Shown: positions 1 through 11,311, numbered from the stretch's first letter. The stretch: DNA of 45,000 nucleotides from Neocallimastix lanati (nom. inval.) (GCA_016946835.1 JACVTC010000030.1:985001-1030000); one strand, 5' to 3'. A program made the numbers and translations. Notes: generated by a model not told the origin, from the sequence alone.

Positions 1-726
1 TATTTATATAATAAATGTAATGAATTTATATTTAACAATTTCATCTGTATTATACTATTATTTTTATTATACTATATATTTAAAGAAATTTAAAAAAATA
101 TAATAAAGAAAAAAAATAATAATTTTATTTTTGAATAATATTGAAATAAAAAAAAAAAAAAAAAAAGGAGAAGTAGAAGAAAAAAAAGATAACGAAATAT
201 TTTTAGAAAAAAAAATAATAAAAAATAAAAAATTGTAGTTAATATTATATTTTAAATAGAATAAAAAGTAAATAAATTTTGAAATAAATTGTATAATAAA
301 AATAAATGTGAAAAATTAGATATATTAAAAAAGCATATATATTATATTAGAAAAATAATTTTTTTTTTTAAAAAAAAAGACTTAAAAAAAAAAAAAAAAT
401 TATATATATAATAATAAAAATAATAACAAAAAGGATAGTTGTATAGAATTATGTATTAAACGTATAATAAAGTGAATTGAAAATACAAAATACAAAATAA
501 AAATTTTAATATATTATTGATTTTATGTTTTTTAATATAAAATCTTTAAAATAATTTATATTATATTAAATATCAAAATATTCAATTATTTTTTTATATT
601 CAATAAAGTTAACTTCTTTACAAATTTGAATTTCTCTGAAAGTTATTATCATTAAAAGTTGCCTAAAATCTATTATTCTAAAAGTGCTAACATAAATTTT
701 TATATATTTTAATAGGTATTACAAAA
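1..726. other. AT-rich intergenic sequence upstream of ORMDL
   Basis: Only poly-A/T runs and AT-rich filler are visible. No open frame with complex composition, tRNA-like arm or repeat family was recognised. The last ~150 bases, slightly richer in C and G, should hold the ORMDL promoter and 5' UTR, but no defined promoter motif can be named. Confidence 0.6.
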
Positions 727-917
727 ATGGTTAAAGAAACTTATCATATTAAAGGTAAATTCTATGGTACAGATGCCAATCCAAATTCTGGATGGATTAA
801 TCATAAAGGTATGTAAAATATAATAGTAAAAAAAAAAAAAAAAATAAAGTAAAAAAAAAAAAGTTTATATGTGAAATAGTTATGTTGAGAAAACAAGAAT
901 GAATACTAATATTTTTG

Positions 918-961
<44 letters not shown>

Positions 962-2138
962 CATCTTATTATATATATTCATATACTTCAATACAGGAAT
1001 GTGGATTACCAATATATTAATTATTATAATTTTAAAAACTGCCTTCACTATTATTCCAGGAATATCACCAGAAATATCATGGACTTTAACTAATGTTGTA
1101 TATAATTTGGTAAATAAATAATTTTTTTTTTTATAATTTATGTGTATAGTTTTTAAATAGTTAAATATGAAGAATATTCAATAATAATAATAATATAAAT
1201 TAAAGAATATATATACTTTATATGTAATAAATTCTTGATAAAGAAATATAAAAGTTAAAAAAGAAAATAAATAAATAAGTAAATAAAAATAGTTTAAAAA
1301 ATAATGAAATATTATATTAGATTGATACTTTGATAATATTTAAATATATTAATTAATAATAAAAGAATAATGTTTTCATAATAATAATAATAACAAAAAA
1401 AAAAAAAATATTAAATAATAATGGATAATAATAATATAGTTTTATTAAATAATATTATAAGATATATATTATAGTAAAATTATAATCCTTATAATGATTA
1501 TAAAATATGCTTATAGAATAATATAAATATTCATTTTATATATATATATAATAAATGATTTATTTAAGAATAAATTTTTGAATATATTAATTAATAATAT
1601 TAATATATTAATTTTTTTTTTTTACTTATTTCATTACTAATAATAATTTCATTTTTTAAAAATAAAATAGGGTTCCCTTTTCTTCTTCCATTGGGTTATG
1701 GGAACACCATTTGAATTAAATCAAGGAGAAGAATTCGGTGGATTAACACTTTGGGAACAAATGGATGATAGATCTCAATTTACTCCAACTAAGAAATACT
1801 TAACCGCTGTACCAGTTATTTTGTAAGAATTACAAGAAATTATAAGCTCTTTTTTTTTTTTTTTTTTTTACCATTTTATTTATATATGAAGATAGTGTGC
1901 TAATTCTATAGAATTCCAAGAATATATTATATCATTTGATGAATAAAAATAATTTTTAGAAATAAATGAATTAATAGATAGGAACAAATTCAGTAAAAAT
2001 TATAATAAAATAGAGATGATATAAATGAATAATATCGAAAAGAATCAGTTTTTAATAAAATAATTAAAAAAAAAAAAAAAAAAAAAAATAAAAAAAAGAG
2101 AAAAGGAAATTAAATAAATATAAAAATGATTGATTTGA

Positions 2139-2173
<35 letters not shown>

Positions 2174-2389
2174 ATTAATCATCAAATATTAAATCATATA
2201 TAATTTTTAAAATTTTTAAATTCTTAAAATTTTAATAGATTCCTTATTAGTTCATTCCAAACTAAATATGATGTTACTCAATTCATAATTAATTTTGCGT
2301 CATTAATAATAATTTTAATTCCAAGATTACCATTTATGCATGAAGTTAGAATTTTTGGTATTAACAAACGTTATAGTGATGAAGAATAA
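727..2389 (+). CDS. ORMDL: ORMDL family protein (ER regulator of sphingolipid synthesis), four exons
   Basis: Exons are 727-808, 997-1109, 1671-1822 and 2239-2389. All junctions are GT...AG (GTATGT, GTAAAT, GTAAGA donors; CAG or TAG acceptors), and the phases add to 498 nt, a 165-residue protein. Seen: an N-terminal start [10 protein letters not shown], a GWINHKG...WIT entry into the first membrane helices, then the family hallmarks [30 protein letters not shown] and [15 protein letters not shown] near the C-terminus. These match ORMDL/Orm proteins of animals and yeast, small four-helix ER membrane proteins that bind serine palmitoyltransferase and restrain sphingoid-base synthesis. Intron 1 contains a poly-T run of over 40 bases. 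The length lies between animal ORMDLs (about 153) and yeast Orm1/2 (about 220). The long N-terminal phosphoregulated tail of yeast Orm proteins is absent. Confidence 0.96.
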
Positions 2390-2897
2390 ATTCAATTCGA
2401 ATAAACAAACAAACAAACAAACAGAAAAAAAAAAAAAAGCAAACAAACAAAACATTTATATATTAATAAATAACAAATTACAATCATATAAATATCTATT
2501 ATATTATCTATAATATCTTTAGAATAAAATATATATATATATATATACATAAAAAACAATTCATTATTAAAAATATAAATAAATTAATAAAAATATCAAT
2601 ATCAATATATATAAGTTTTTTATTTTTTTTTATATTTCCATATTATTTTATATTGATCAATACACTTTTTTATAGTAATAATAATTATCAGTATTAAAAA
2701 TTATAATTAAAAATAAAAAAAGAAAAAAAGAAAAGAAAAAAGAAAAGAAAAAAAAGAAAAAGAAAAAAGAAAAAAAAAAAAAATATAGAAATTTACTTTA
2801 ATTATTAAATAAAAAAAAAAAAAAAAAGATTTATGTATATAAAATTTTTTTTTTTTTTGAATTTTTGAATTTTTGAATTTTGAATAGGATATGCTAT

Positions 2898-2928
<31 letters not shown>
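2390..2928. other. ORMDL 3' flank, low complexity
   Basis: Just after the stop lies an (AAAC)n tract (about 2400-2450), then AT filler and A/G-rich tracts (2700-2790). No gene is supported here. Confidence 0.5.
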
Positions 2929-2933
<5 letters not shown>

Positions 2934-2968
2934 GATTAGAAATTTTAAATGAGAGAATGATGAAATAG

Positions 2969-3014
<46 letters not shown>

Positions 3015-3049
3015 GATTAGAAATTTTAAATGAGAGAATGATGAAATAG

Positions 3050-3096
<47 letters not shown>
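2929..3096. repeat. Tandem duplication of an ~80-bp unit ending in long poly-A
   Basis: Two near-identical units begin with TATAGATTAGAAATTTTAAA and continue through GAGAGAATGATGAAATAG into a poly-A run of 35-45 bases (unit starts near 2930 and 3011). The design, a short unique core plus poly-A, resembles the array at 33.2-33.9 kb, although the core sequence differs. Confidence 0.8.
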
Positions 3097-3100
<4 letters not shown>

Positions 3101-3114
3101 TTTTTATGGTGATG

Positions 3115-3116
3115 TG

Positions 3117-3189
<73 letters not shown>

Positions 3190-3225
3190 TTAGTATTAGT
3201 ATTATTAGTATTATTAGTATTTAAT
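3115..3225. repeat. TTA / TAG trinucleotide microsatellite
   Basis: A run of TTA units passes into TAG units and then TTAGTA units. On the minus strand this lies in a 154-codon open stretch (2805-3269) reading as Thr/Asn tracts and poly-Phe. That composition follows from the repeats and is not evidence of a gene. Confidence 0.75.
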
Positions 3226-3259
3226 TTATTGCTTGAATAAGAATTATTTATTGTTGTGG

Positions 3260-4057
3260 TAGTTGTCATTTGCTCATTTGTTGTGGTCGGGGGTGTATTG
3301 GAAGTCTCAAATAAAATTTAAAGAAATATAAAATTACCTATTACCCAATGTATATTTTTGTTGTCATGTTTTTCTATGCAGGTTTTATTATACTCTGCTA
3401 CGGTACGCTACTTTCATTGATAATGAAAAAAATATTGAATTTTTACTGAAGGGGAAATCGATACCTTTTTAAATACATAGGAAGCAATGTCCATTACGTC
3501 TACCGTCGATATGGCCAATAATCAAAAATCACAGCTTCTTAAAAAAAAAAATTTTTAAAATTGAGAACTATAACGATTAAGGATCTTAACGAATATTTAG
3601 TATGGATAGGATTATCATAAAAATAAACCTTCTTTGATATTAAATTAATGTAAAATAATTTTATATATAAGAGGAAAAACAAAAATACCTAAAAAAAAAA
3701 AAAAGGTTTTGCATATATAAATAAAATAAAATAAAATAACACCAAAATAATATTTATAACAATAAAACTTTCTCATTAATAAGATATTATGAAGAGTATT
3801 ATGATATCGATAATATAATTATATTAAAAATAAAATAAAAATTAAAAATTAAAAAAATAATTTTTATTTCATTTTGATTATTTTAAAAAAGCCTAGAATG
3901 AATGTGTTGAATAGTTATATGTGTATAAATTTAAAATTTTATTGTACTTTTATCAACATAATTTAAATTTTCAAATTATATAAAGTTTTATTTATCATTA
4001 TATTTTGATTTTATTACTTTATTTTCATTTTAATAATAAAGAAAAGCGATTATTACA
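3260..4057. other. Unassigned sequence, first ~300 bases of higher complexity
   Basis: 3260-3560 has clearly more G and C than its surroundings. Short open stretches exist on both strands (minus: a Thr-rich TPPTTTNEQ-type segment; plus: a stretch containing RYATFIDNEKNIEFLL), but each is cut by stops and none is recognised. It may be a decayed gene or mobile fragment. From 3600 to 4050 the sequence is ordinary AT-rich filler. Confidence 0.35.
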
Positions 4058-5190
4058 ATGAAGCTTTGCATTTTATTACCCATTTTTTTCATTATCATGT
4101 ACATCTTTTGCATACAGTATTCAAGACAATAGAGTAAATTCAAAAAGAGCAACAAATTCTCAATGTAAATATATAAATAGTTTAATTGAAAAAGAAGAAT
4201 CTTAGGATTATTGTAAGGAAGAAGGAATTAGTTGTGAATATGGCAATGTAATTAAATTGTAAAGTTCAATAATATTTTTTTAATTAAAAAGAAACATGCA
4301 TAAATAATGTATTTATAATAAATAATAATATGTTTAATTAAAAATTAATTATAATAGAGATTTATCTGAATACAAGTTAACTGGATCTTGGAAGCTCAAC
4401 TAATTTAGAAACATTACTAATAAAATGTAAATAAAATATAATTATAATGTTAAGAATATGTATATAATATTATTAAATAAAAAAATCTAATTCTTTTAAT
4501 ACTTTTTTTTTTTTTTTTTTTATTATTAAAAATAATAAATAGAAATTTATCTCTAAATTATGTAACTGGAACCATTCCTGATTCCATTAAAAAAAATTAG
4601 GAAATTTAAAACCATTGTAAATTATTACAATTTAGTAATAATAATTTTAGATAATAAATATATATTTATAAGATGTTGACTAATTAAATAATTAAATATA
4701 ATTTTATTAAAAAAAATAATTATTTTATAATAATATAATTCTTCTTCATCATAAACAGAAAATTAAATAGCAATTTGTACAAAGGTGCTATACCAGATTG
4801 GATTGGTGATTTAAAAAAATTACAAATAATGTATATAATATAATAATTTTTTTGTATTAACTATACAAAAAAATTTAAAAAAAAAAGAAAATTACCAGTA
4901 AGAAATGATAAAAACCCAAAACCATTAAAATAGTTAAAAATTAAAAACAATACCAGAACCAAAATTTGATAATTTATTAGATAATGTAGTAGTGGAGACA
5001 AATGATTTCATAGCAAGGGAATATAGGGAATATAATTAGTTAAGACATAAAAAAAAAAAAAAAAAGATGAAATTTTAATTGTAACCGATTGGAATTATAA
5101 AGATGGTTGGATTTACGGTCATCGAAAAGATAATAAAAATGAAAAAGGAATATTCCAAAAAATTTTTTTTAAAAAAAAGGTAAAAATGAA
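4058..5190 (+). pseudogene. Decayed secreted leucine-rich-repeat / SH3-domain gene
   Basis: An ATG at 4058 opens a signal-peptide-like stretch (MKLCILLPIFFIIMYIFC) and hits a stop after about 24 codons. Beyond it are a Cys-containing cap (CKYINSL...DYCKEEGISCE, about 4160-4260) and three LRR pieces, each in its own exon between recognisable GTAAAT-type donors and TAG/CAG acceptors: DLSEYKLTGSW (~4360), NLSLNYVTGTIPDSI (~4545) and KLNSNLYKGAIPDWIGDLKK (~4760). A C-terminal SH3 core follows at about 5067-5160 (DEILIVTDWNYKDGWIYGH then KGIF). In-frame TAG/TAA codons occur in the cap, in two LRR exons and before the SH3, with frame changes at poly-A runs, so no continuous protein can be made. One repeat per exon is a known layout for LRR genes. 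The intact protein would have been a secreted or surface LRR protein with an SH3 tail. Confidence 0.72.
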
Positions 5191-5559
5191 AATAAAGGTA
5201 CCATAATATTAGCTTTTTTTCAAACTTAATTTCTACCTTCAAATAAAAAAAAAAAAAGTTGTAGTTAATAATCAAAACGATCTTAATTATAAAATCCTTA
5301 CTAGTTAAAAATATTAGTACTATTATATATAATTATAGATAATATAAAAAAGTATTTTATATTATATTATACTATTACATTATTATTAAATAATTAAATA
5401 GAATTAATATATTTTATATATAATATTATTGTATTTTTTTTTTTTTTTTTTTTATTTTTTTTTTTTTTTTTTTAACAGTACATTATTGGGTGATGAATTT
5501 TTACATTATTATTCTATTTTATTTTATTTTATTATTTTTTAATATATTTCAAATACATT
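5191..5559. other. AT-rich spacer between LRR-SH3 relic and Rpn unit
   Basis: Contains poly-T tracts at about 5432-5475 and no supported gene. Short open stretches here are Phe/Leu/Ile readings of T-rich DNA. Confidence 0.5.
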
Positions 5560-6374
5560 TTTTAAAATTATTACAATTTTTTTTGGACACTTACTATCTT
5601 CTGAATATCAATAAAAGTTTAGAACCAAATTTAAATTATAATTACGTTAATTTTCATTTAAAAATTTATTTCTAAAATATATTAAAATACTTAACATTCT
5701 TATTTAATTATAATAAATTAAAAAATATACAAAAAATTATTATTATTATTATTATTAGTGCTATTAATAAAACAATACATTAATAAGATTATTATATATA
5801 AATACTATTAATAAATTATTAAATATATATTCAACTACTACTTACCACTTACCACCTATTTAATAAAAATTTAATTATTTTGTTTTATTTCATTTATTTT
5901 AGTATTTTTTTTTTTATTGAATTTTAAATGTTTTATAGTTATGATAATTTTTTATCTATATATCCTTACACCCTATTATTATTTGTTTTAGTTTATTTTT
6001 TTTTATTTTTTTTTTTTTTATCAATTAAAATAATAATAGTTAAAAATAATTATCATCATTGATTATCATTTTATTTATTAATATTTTGTAAATAATAACT
6101 ACTTGAAATAAGCAAAAACTTTCAGAGTATACCATATTGAAATTTGTTAAAAAAAAAAAATATTATTGAAATACTTTACATATAAAATAATTGTTTTAAT
6201 TATTTTCTTGAATGATTTTCAAAATTAATAATAAAAACCAAATATATTATTTTAATAGACGAACAAGTATTCTTTTTTACTTATTATTATTTTTTTTTAT
6301 TAATAACACTAATTAAATAATATATGTAATTAATTAAAATACTATATATTAGTATACAATAAAATAATAATAAT

Positions 6375-7556
6375 CTAATTTAATCTCCTTCTTTTTAAAT
6401 ATTCTTGATATTGGGTAATTTCTTCAATGGTGAGTTCTGTATACATTGCAATACGTTCCATATCTTCATTATTTTTTAACATTTTTTCACAAATTTTATA
6501 TTTTCTTTTTTTATCTCCTTTTTCCATTCCTTTTTCTTCTGCTCCTTTAATTTGACCTAAGAATATAGTTTCATTTTTAATAAATTCTTTAAGTTCTCTT
6601 TCATTAATCATTTCAAGAATTCTAATAGCTGACTGGATAACATTATTACTATCTCCTGTATTTTTTGGAATAATATATTTGTGATACAACAGATGTTCAT
6701 CCCTAGTAGCCCAATGTCTTAAACCTAACAACTTTATCCATTCTACTCCAGATTTGTCTAATATCTTTTCATTGAATATTAGTGGTTCATTATTTGATAA
6801 TTTTTGAATTTCATATGGTAAATTTATAACATAAACTTCAACTGGTGGATTATCTAAAGTTCCAATTATATTTCCACTTGGATCTTGTAATTTTATTACA
6901 GTTTTATAAGATTGATGATTAAAGTTATTAGTATCATAATTATCATAATTTAAAAAGGATAATAATTTAACAGGTTTTCTTTTTTTTTCTTTCTTTTTTT
7001 TCTTATCTTTTTTTTGTTTTTCCTTTTTATTTTCTTCTCCATTTTGATCTTGTTTATTTTCATCTTTTTTGATTTTTATTCCATCATATCTTAAATCAAA
7101 TCCATATTCTAATAATTGTACTACAAAATCACTTTCATAACTTGTTTGCATTTCAACATCAAATATTCCTTCTTCTCCTTCTTCTCCTTCTTCTTTTCTT
7201 TCGCCTTTCCAACAAATACACCTGCAGGTAACATCAAATGATAATTTTCCTCCAGCATTTTCACTATCTAAATATTCTTTCTCATTTCTAATTTCTATAA
7301 CTTCTTTAATTTTATATCCATTTTCGTCGACATTAGGAAAGAAAAAACTATTTAATAAACTTCTCAATCGTTCTTCTCCTTTAACATCATTGATTATCAA
7401 GTTCCAAGAAAATAATCTTTTAAATGTTTGATCATATGTTGAATCGGCAATTGTTTTAAATTCTAATTTTTCAGTTTTTCCATCAATTGTTTTAAATTCT
7501 GCTATTTTATTGTCTTCTAATTCACTTCCATAATATTTTAAAAAATTTGTACTCAT
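6375..7556 (-). CDS. Rpn family PD-(D/E)XK nuclease / putative transposase, copy 1 (intact)
   Basis: Intronless 393-residue protein. Seen: a TYDQTFKRLF entry motif (residues 40-49, D42); SFDVTCRC (D108) and IFDVEMQ (E135, Q137), which fit the D...ExQ form of the PD-(D/E)XK active site; a FVVQLLEYG helix; a Glu/Gly stretch (120-130) and a Lys-rich tract (about residues 180-200); a C-terminal GQIKGAEEKGMEKGDKKRK helix and an ITQYQEYLKRR tail. This matches the Rpn / 'PD-(D/E)XK nuclease family transposase' group (TIGR01784-type), abundant in bacteria including gut Firmicutes and Bacteroidetes. Bacterial Rpn proteins are DNA endonucleases that promote recombination. A fungal copy suggests horizontal gain followed by spread; that is inference. 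The Lys- and Glu-rich insertions look fungal. The frame is free of stops, so the protein may be active. Confidence 0.87.
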   Translation of the reverse strand: MSTNFLKYYGSELEDNKIAEFKTIDGKTEKLEFKTIADSTYDQTFKRLFSWNLIINDVKGEERLRSLLNSFFFPNVDENGYKIKEVIEIRNEKEYLDSENAGGKLSFDVTCRCICWKGERKEEGEEGEEGIFDVEMQTSYESDFVVQLLEYGFDLRYDGIKIKKDENKQDQNGEENKKEKQKKDKKKKKEKKRKPVKLLSFLNYDNYDTNNFNHQSYKTVIKLQDPSGNIIGTLDNPPVEVYVINLPYEIQKLSNNEPLIFNEKILDKSGVEWIKLLGLRHWATRDEHLLYHKYIIPKNTGDSNNVIQSAIRILEMINERELKEFIKNETIFLGQIKGAEEKGMEKGDKKRKYKICEKMLKNNEDMERIAMYTELTIEEITQYQEYLKRRRLN

Positions 7557-7828
7557 ATTTTTTTATTTTTTTTTATATTGATTTAAAATATAATTTCACT
7601 TTTAAATAATAAACAATAATATTGATAATAAAATTAAAATAAAAATAATAATAATAAATAATAAATAGTTGTTAACTTACATTATTTATTAGTATGTATA
7701 TTTATATATTATTATGTCATGATACACTATTGTGTCATGTGGTCTAAGTCAAATTTATATGTCTATAAATATAATTGAAGAAATTTTTTTGTACATTAGT
7801 TCTTGAAGCACCTTGTGCCTTAAGTGCT
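7557..7828 (-). promoter_or_regulatory. Conserved upstream region of Rpn copy 1, with the empty MULE target site
   Basis: These ~270 bases are shared with copy 2 (11039-11258 and 15743-15802). They contain two direct TGTCATG heptamers 17 bp apart (7717-7740) flanking TACACTATTG. At 7769-7776 the sequence ATATAATT occupies the place where copy 2 carries the transposon between two ATATAATG copies. The unit ends in an imperfect hairpin, CACC...TTAAGTGCT. Promoter function is inferred only from position and conservation between copies. Confidence 0.45.
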
Positions 7829-9032
7829 CATTATCTATTCTAAAATAATAATAATAATAAAGTTGATATATATAAAACAAAAATAACCAAACCTAAAAAT
7901 AAGAAAAAAAACAATAATATATATATATATATAAAATTTGATTTATTAATAAATTTTTATAATTTGTTATTTTTTTTTTATATTATTAAATTTTATTTTT
8001 ACAATATATTTTTAATTATATAAACTAAAATAATTAAAAGAACTTTAAATTCTTAAAATTTATAACAAATGTATAACAAATGAATGAAATTAATGTAGGT
8101 TAATAATGTAGTTAAAGTTTATTTTATATTATTTTTATATATTACTATTTATAAATTATTATTATATTATTATATTATTCTCATATAATATTAATAAAAT
8201 AAAATATAATATATTAATATTATAAACCTAAATTTTTTTAAAAATTATAGTATAAAAAATTTATTAAGAAATAATTTAGAAAAGTAGAATTTATTAAAAG
8301 AAGAGAAGAAGTAATAAAAGTCTTGTGTGTTATTTTATAATTAAATAAAATAAATGCATACAAAAATATATTTTTCTTAGTTATATCAGAGTGAATATAA
8401 TTAAAATATAAAATAATTAGTTTTATTTAATTATTTATTTAAATAGTTTTGCGTTAGTTTAAAGTTTATTTTTATACAATAAAATTAACAAATAATTTTT
8501 TATTAATAAAGTTGTTAAAAAACTTCTTAATTTAACATTAAGAACGTAAAGACAACTTTCAGTATAAACATTTTTATATTTACTATTATAAATTGTTTAT
8601 CAATTATAGTTATTATTATTATTACGAAAGTATGGAAACTAATGTTAATAAATTAAACTCTTACATTATATAAAAGAGGTTGAAAAAGAATAAATAAATT
8701 TTGAAGAATTACTAATAATTTAACTTTTAAAAAATAAAGAAAGTGGAAGTAAATACTTAATAAATAAACTTTTGAAAAATAAAGGAAATGGAAGTAAATA
8801 TTAAATTAATTAAATTATACCATTATAGTATTAAAAATTTTAATTAATTAATTTTAATATAATTACTTAAATAATTATATATTTTTATGTCTTTTTTTTT
8901 TTTTAATTTTTTTTTTTTTAATTTTTTTTTTTTTTTTTTTTTTTTTTCTTTTTTATAATGACAAAAGAATAGTACATATAAATTATTATATAAAATAAAT
9001 AGAAGAGGTTGCTTTACCACCACTTTTATTTA
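7829..9032. other. AT-rich spacer between the two Rpn units
   Basis: No gene or RNA was recognised. There is a weak internal duplication at 8690-8810 (TTTTAAAAAATAAAGAAAGTGG and a later variant of the same segment) and a T-rich tract at 8890-8950. Confidence 0.5.
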
Positions 9033-9858
9033 TTTTTAAAATTATTACAATTTTTTTTGGACACTTACTATCTTCAGAATATCAATAAAAGTTTAGAACC
9101 AAATTTAAATTATAATTACGTTAATTTTCATTTAAAATTTTATTTCTAAAATATATTAAAACACTTGCATTCTTATTTAATTATAATAAATTAAAAAATA
9201 TACAAAAAATTATTATTATTATTATTATTAGTGCTATTAATAAAACAATACATTAATAAGATTATTATATATAAATACTATTAATAAATTATTAAATATA
9301 TATTCAACTACTACTTACCACTTACCACCTATTTAATAAAAATTTAATTATTTTGTTTTATTTCATTTATTTTAGTATTTTTTATTTTTTTATTGAATTT
9401 TAAATGTTTTATAGTTATGATAATTTTTTATTTACATATCCTTTACACCCTATTATTATTTGTTTTAGTTTATTTTTTTTTTATTTTTTTTTTTTTTTTT
9501 ATCAATCAAAATAATAATAATTAAAAATAATTATCATCATTGATTATCATTTTATTTATTAATATTTTGTAAATAAAAACTACTTGAAATAAGCAAAAAC
9601 TTTCAGAGTACAACATATTGAAATTTGTAAAAAAAAAAAAAAAAAAAAAATTATTGAAATACTTTACATATAAAATAATTGTTTTAACATTTTTTTGAAT
9701 GATTTTCAAAATTAATAATAAAAACCAAATATATTATTTTAATAGACGAACAAGTATTCTTTTTTACTTATTATTTTTTTTTATTAATAACACTAATTAA
9801 ATAGTATATGTAATTAATTAAAATATTATATATTAGAATACAATAAAATAATAATAAT

Positions 9859-11038
9859 CTAATTTAATCTCCTTCTTTTTAAATATTCTTGATATTGGGT
9901 AATTTCTTCAATGGTGAGTTCTGTATACATTACAATACGTTCCATATCTTCATTATTTTTTAACATTTTTTCACAAACTTTATACTTTCTTTCTTTATCT
10001 CCTTTTTCCATTCCTTTTTCTTCTGCTCCTTTAATTTGACCTAAGAATATAGTTTCGTTTTTAATAAATTCTTTAAGTTCTCTTTCATTAATCATTTCAA
10101 GAATTCTAATAGCTGACCTGATAATATTATTACTATCTCCTGTATTTTTTGGAATGATATATTTGTGATACAACAGATGTTCATCTCTAGTAGCCCAATG
10201 TCTTAAACCTAACAACTTTATCCATTCTACTCCAGATTTGTCTAATATCTTTTTATTGAATATTAGTGGTTCATTATTTGATAATTTCTTAATTTCATAT
10301 GGTAAATTTATAACATAAACTTCAACTGGTGGATTACCTAAAGTTCCAATTATATTTCCACTTGGATCTTGTAATTTTATTACAGTTTTATAAAATTGAT
10401 GATTTAAGTTATTAGTATCATAATTATCATAATTTAAAAAGGATAATAATTTAACAGGTTTTCTTTTTTTTTCTTTCTTTTTTTTTATCTTTTTTTTGTT
10501 TTTCCTTTTTATTTTCTTCTCCATTTTGATCTTGTTTATTTTCATCTTTTTTGATTTTTATTCCATCATATCTTAAACCAAATCCATATTCTAATAGTCG
10601 AACTACAAAATCACTTTCATAACTTGTTTGCATTTCAACATCAAATATTCCTTCTTCTCCTTCTTCTCCTTCTTCTTTTCTTTCGCCTTTCCAACAAATA
10701 CACCTGCAGGTAACATCAAATGATAATTTTCCTCCAGCATTTTCACTATCTAAATATTCTTTCTCATTTCTAATTTCTATAACTTCTTTAATTTTATATC
10801 CATTTTCGTCGACATTAGGAAAGAAAAAACTATTTAATAAACTTCTCAATCGTTCTTCTCCTTTAATATCATCGATTATCAAGTTCCAAGAAAATAATCT
10901 TTTAAATGTTTGATCATATGCTGAATCAGCAATTGTTTTATATTCTAATTTTTCAGTTTTTCCATCATTTGATTTAAATTCTGCTATTTTATTGTCTTCT
11001 AATTCACTTCCATAATATTTTAAAAAATTTGTACTCAT
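9859..11038 (-). pseudogene. Rpn family PD-(D/E)XK nuclease, copy 2, frameshifted
   Basis: Paralogue of the 6375-7556 gene, over 90% identical by eye, 1180 bp against 1182. The N-terminal part (10451-11038) keeps the start, D42, SFDVTCRC and IFDVEMQ, with substitutions such as FKSNDGKTEK for FKTIDGKTEK. Within the Lys-rich tract (about 10475-10500) two bases are missing relative to copy 1, shifting the frame to an early stop. The C-terminal part continues in another frame (9859-10545), including the GQIKGAEEKGMEKGDKERK helix. The shift lies in a T-rich stretch on the plus strand, so replication slippage or a sequencing error are both possible. The nuclease core lies before the break, so a truncated product could still contain the active-site residues. 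Confidence 0.85.
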
Positions 11039-11250
11039 ATTTTTTTATTTTTTTTTATATTGATTTAATATATAATTTAACTTTTAAATAATAAACAATA
11101 AAATTGATTATAAAATTAAAATAAAAATAATAATAATAAATAATAAATAGTTGTTAAACTTACATGAATTATTAGTATGTATATTTATATATTATATGTC
11201 ATGATACACTAATGTGTCATGTGGTCTAAGCCACATTTATATGTCTATAA

Positions 11251-11258
11251 ATATAATG
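11251..11258. repeat. 8-bp target-site duplication, left (ATATAATG)
   Basis: Identical to 15743-15750. Together they bracket the MULE element. The undisturbed site in Rpn unit copy 1 reads ATATAATT at 7769-7776. Confidence 0.85.
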
Positions 11259-11311
11259 GGGGGTGTGTCATTTCGAAAATTTTTATTACATAAATTTGTA
11301 TTTTGTTGTAT
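11259..11311 (+). repeat. Left terminal inverted repeat of the MULE element
   Basis: Starts GGGGGTGTGTCATTTCGAAA and runs to TTTTGTTGTAT at 11311. It pairs with 15690-15742; the differences are a G/A and a one-base offset in the first 11 positions and a T/A inside. A further TATTTCGG motif and ATGGCGT follow just inside and have loose counterparts near the right end. Confidence 0.92.

Larger units (their letters stand above)
5560..7828. repeat. Rpn-nuclease repeat unit, copy 1 (uninterrupted)
   Basis: This 2.27 kb segment is nearly identical to 9033-11258 plus 15743-15802. Shared landmarks in order are TTTTGGACACTTACTATCTTC (5584), a TTACCACTTACCACC stretch (~5840), the whole nuclease frame, a TGTCATG direct repeat upstream of it (~7717-7742), and the right edge CACCTTGTGCCTTAAGTGCT ending at 7828. 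Outside these limits the copies diverge at once. No terminal inverted repeats or target duplication were found for the unit itself, so whether it moved as an element or by segmental duplication is open. Confidence 0.85.
9033..11258. repeat. Rpn-nuclease repeat unit, copy 2, main part
   Basis: Collinear with 5560-7776. Differences are mainly single substitutions and changes in poly-A/T and TTA run length, plus the 2-base loss inside the nuclease. It ends at the left copy of the 8-bp duplication ATATAATG (11251-11258), where the MULE element begins. The remaining ~60 bases of the unit lie on the far side at 15743-15802. Confidence 0.85.

Noticed and set aside
2805-3269. 154-codon minus-strand frame with Thr, Asn and poly-Phe tracts
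   Set aside because: Nearly all of it translates TAG/TTA microsatellites and poly-A repeats; no domain or splice support.
5560-7828. Terminal inverted repeats for the Rpn unit
   Set aside because: The left edge (TTTAAAATTATTACAATTTT) and the complement of the right edge (AGCACTTAAGGCACAAGGTG) do not match.
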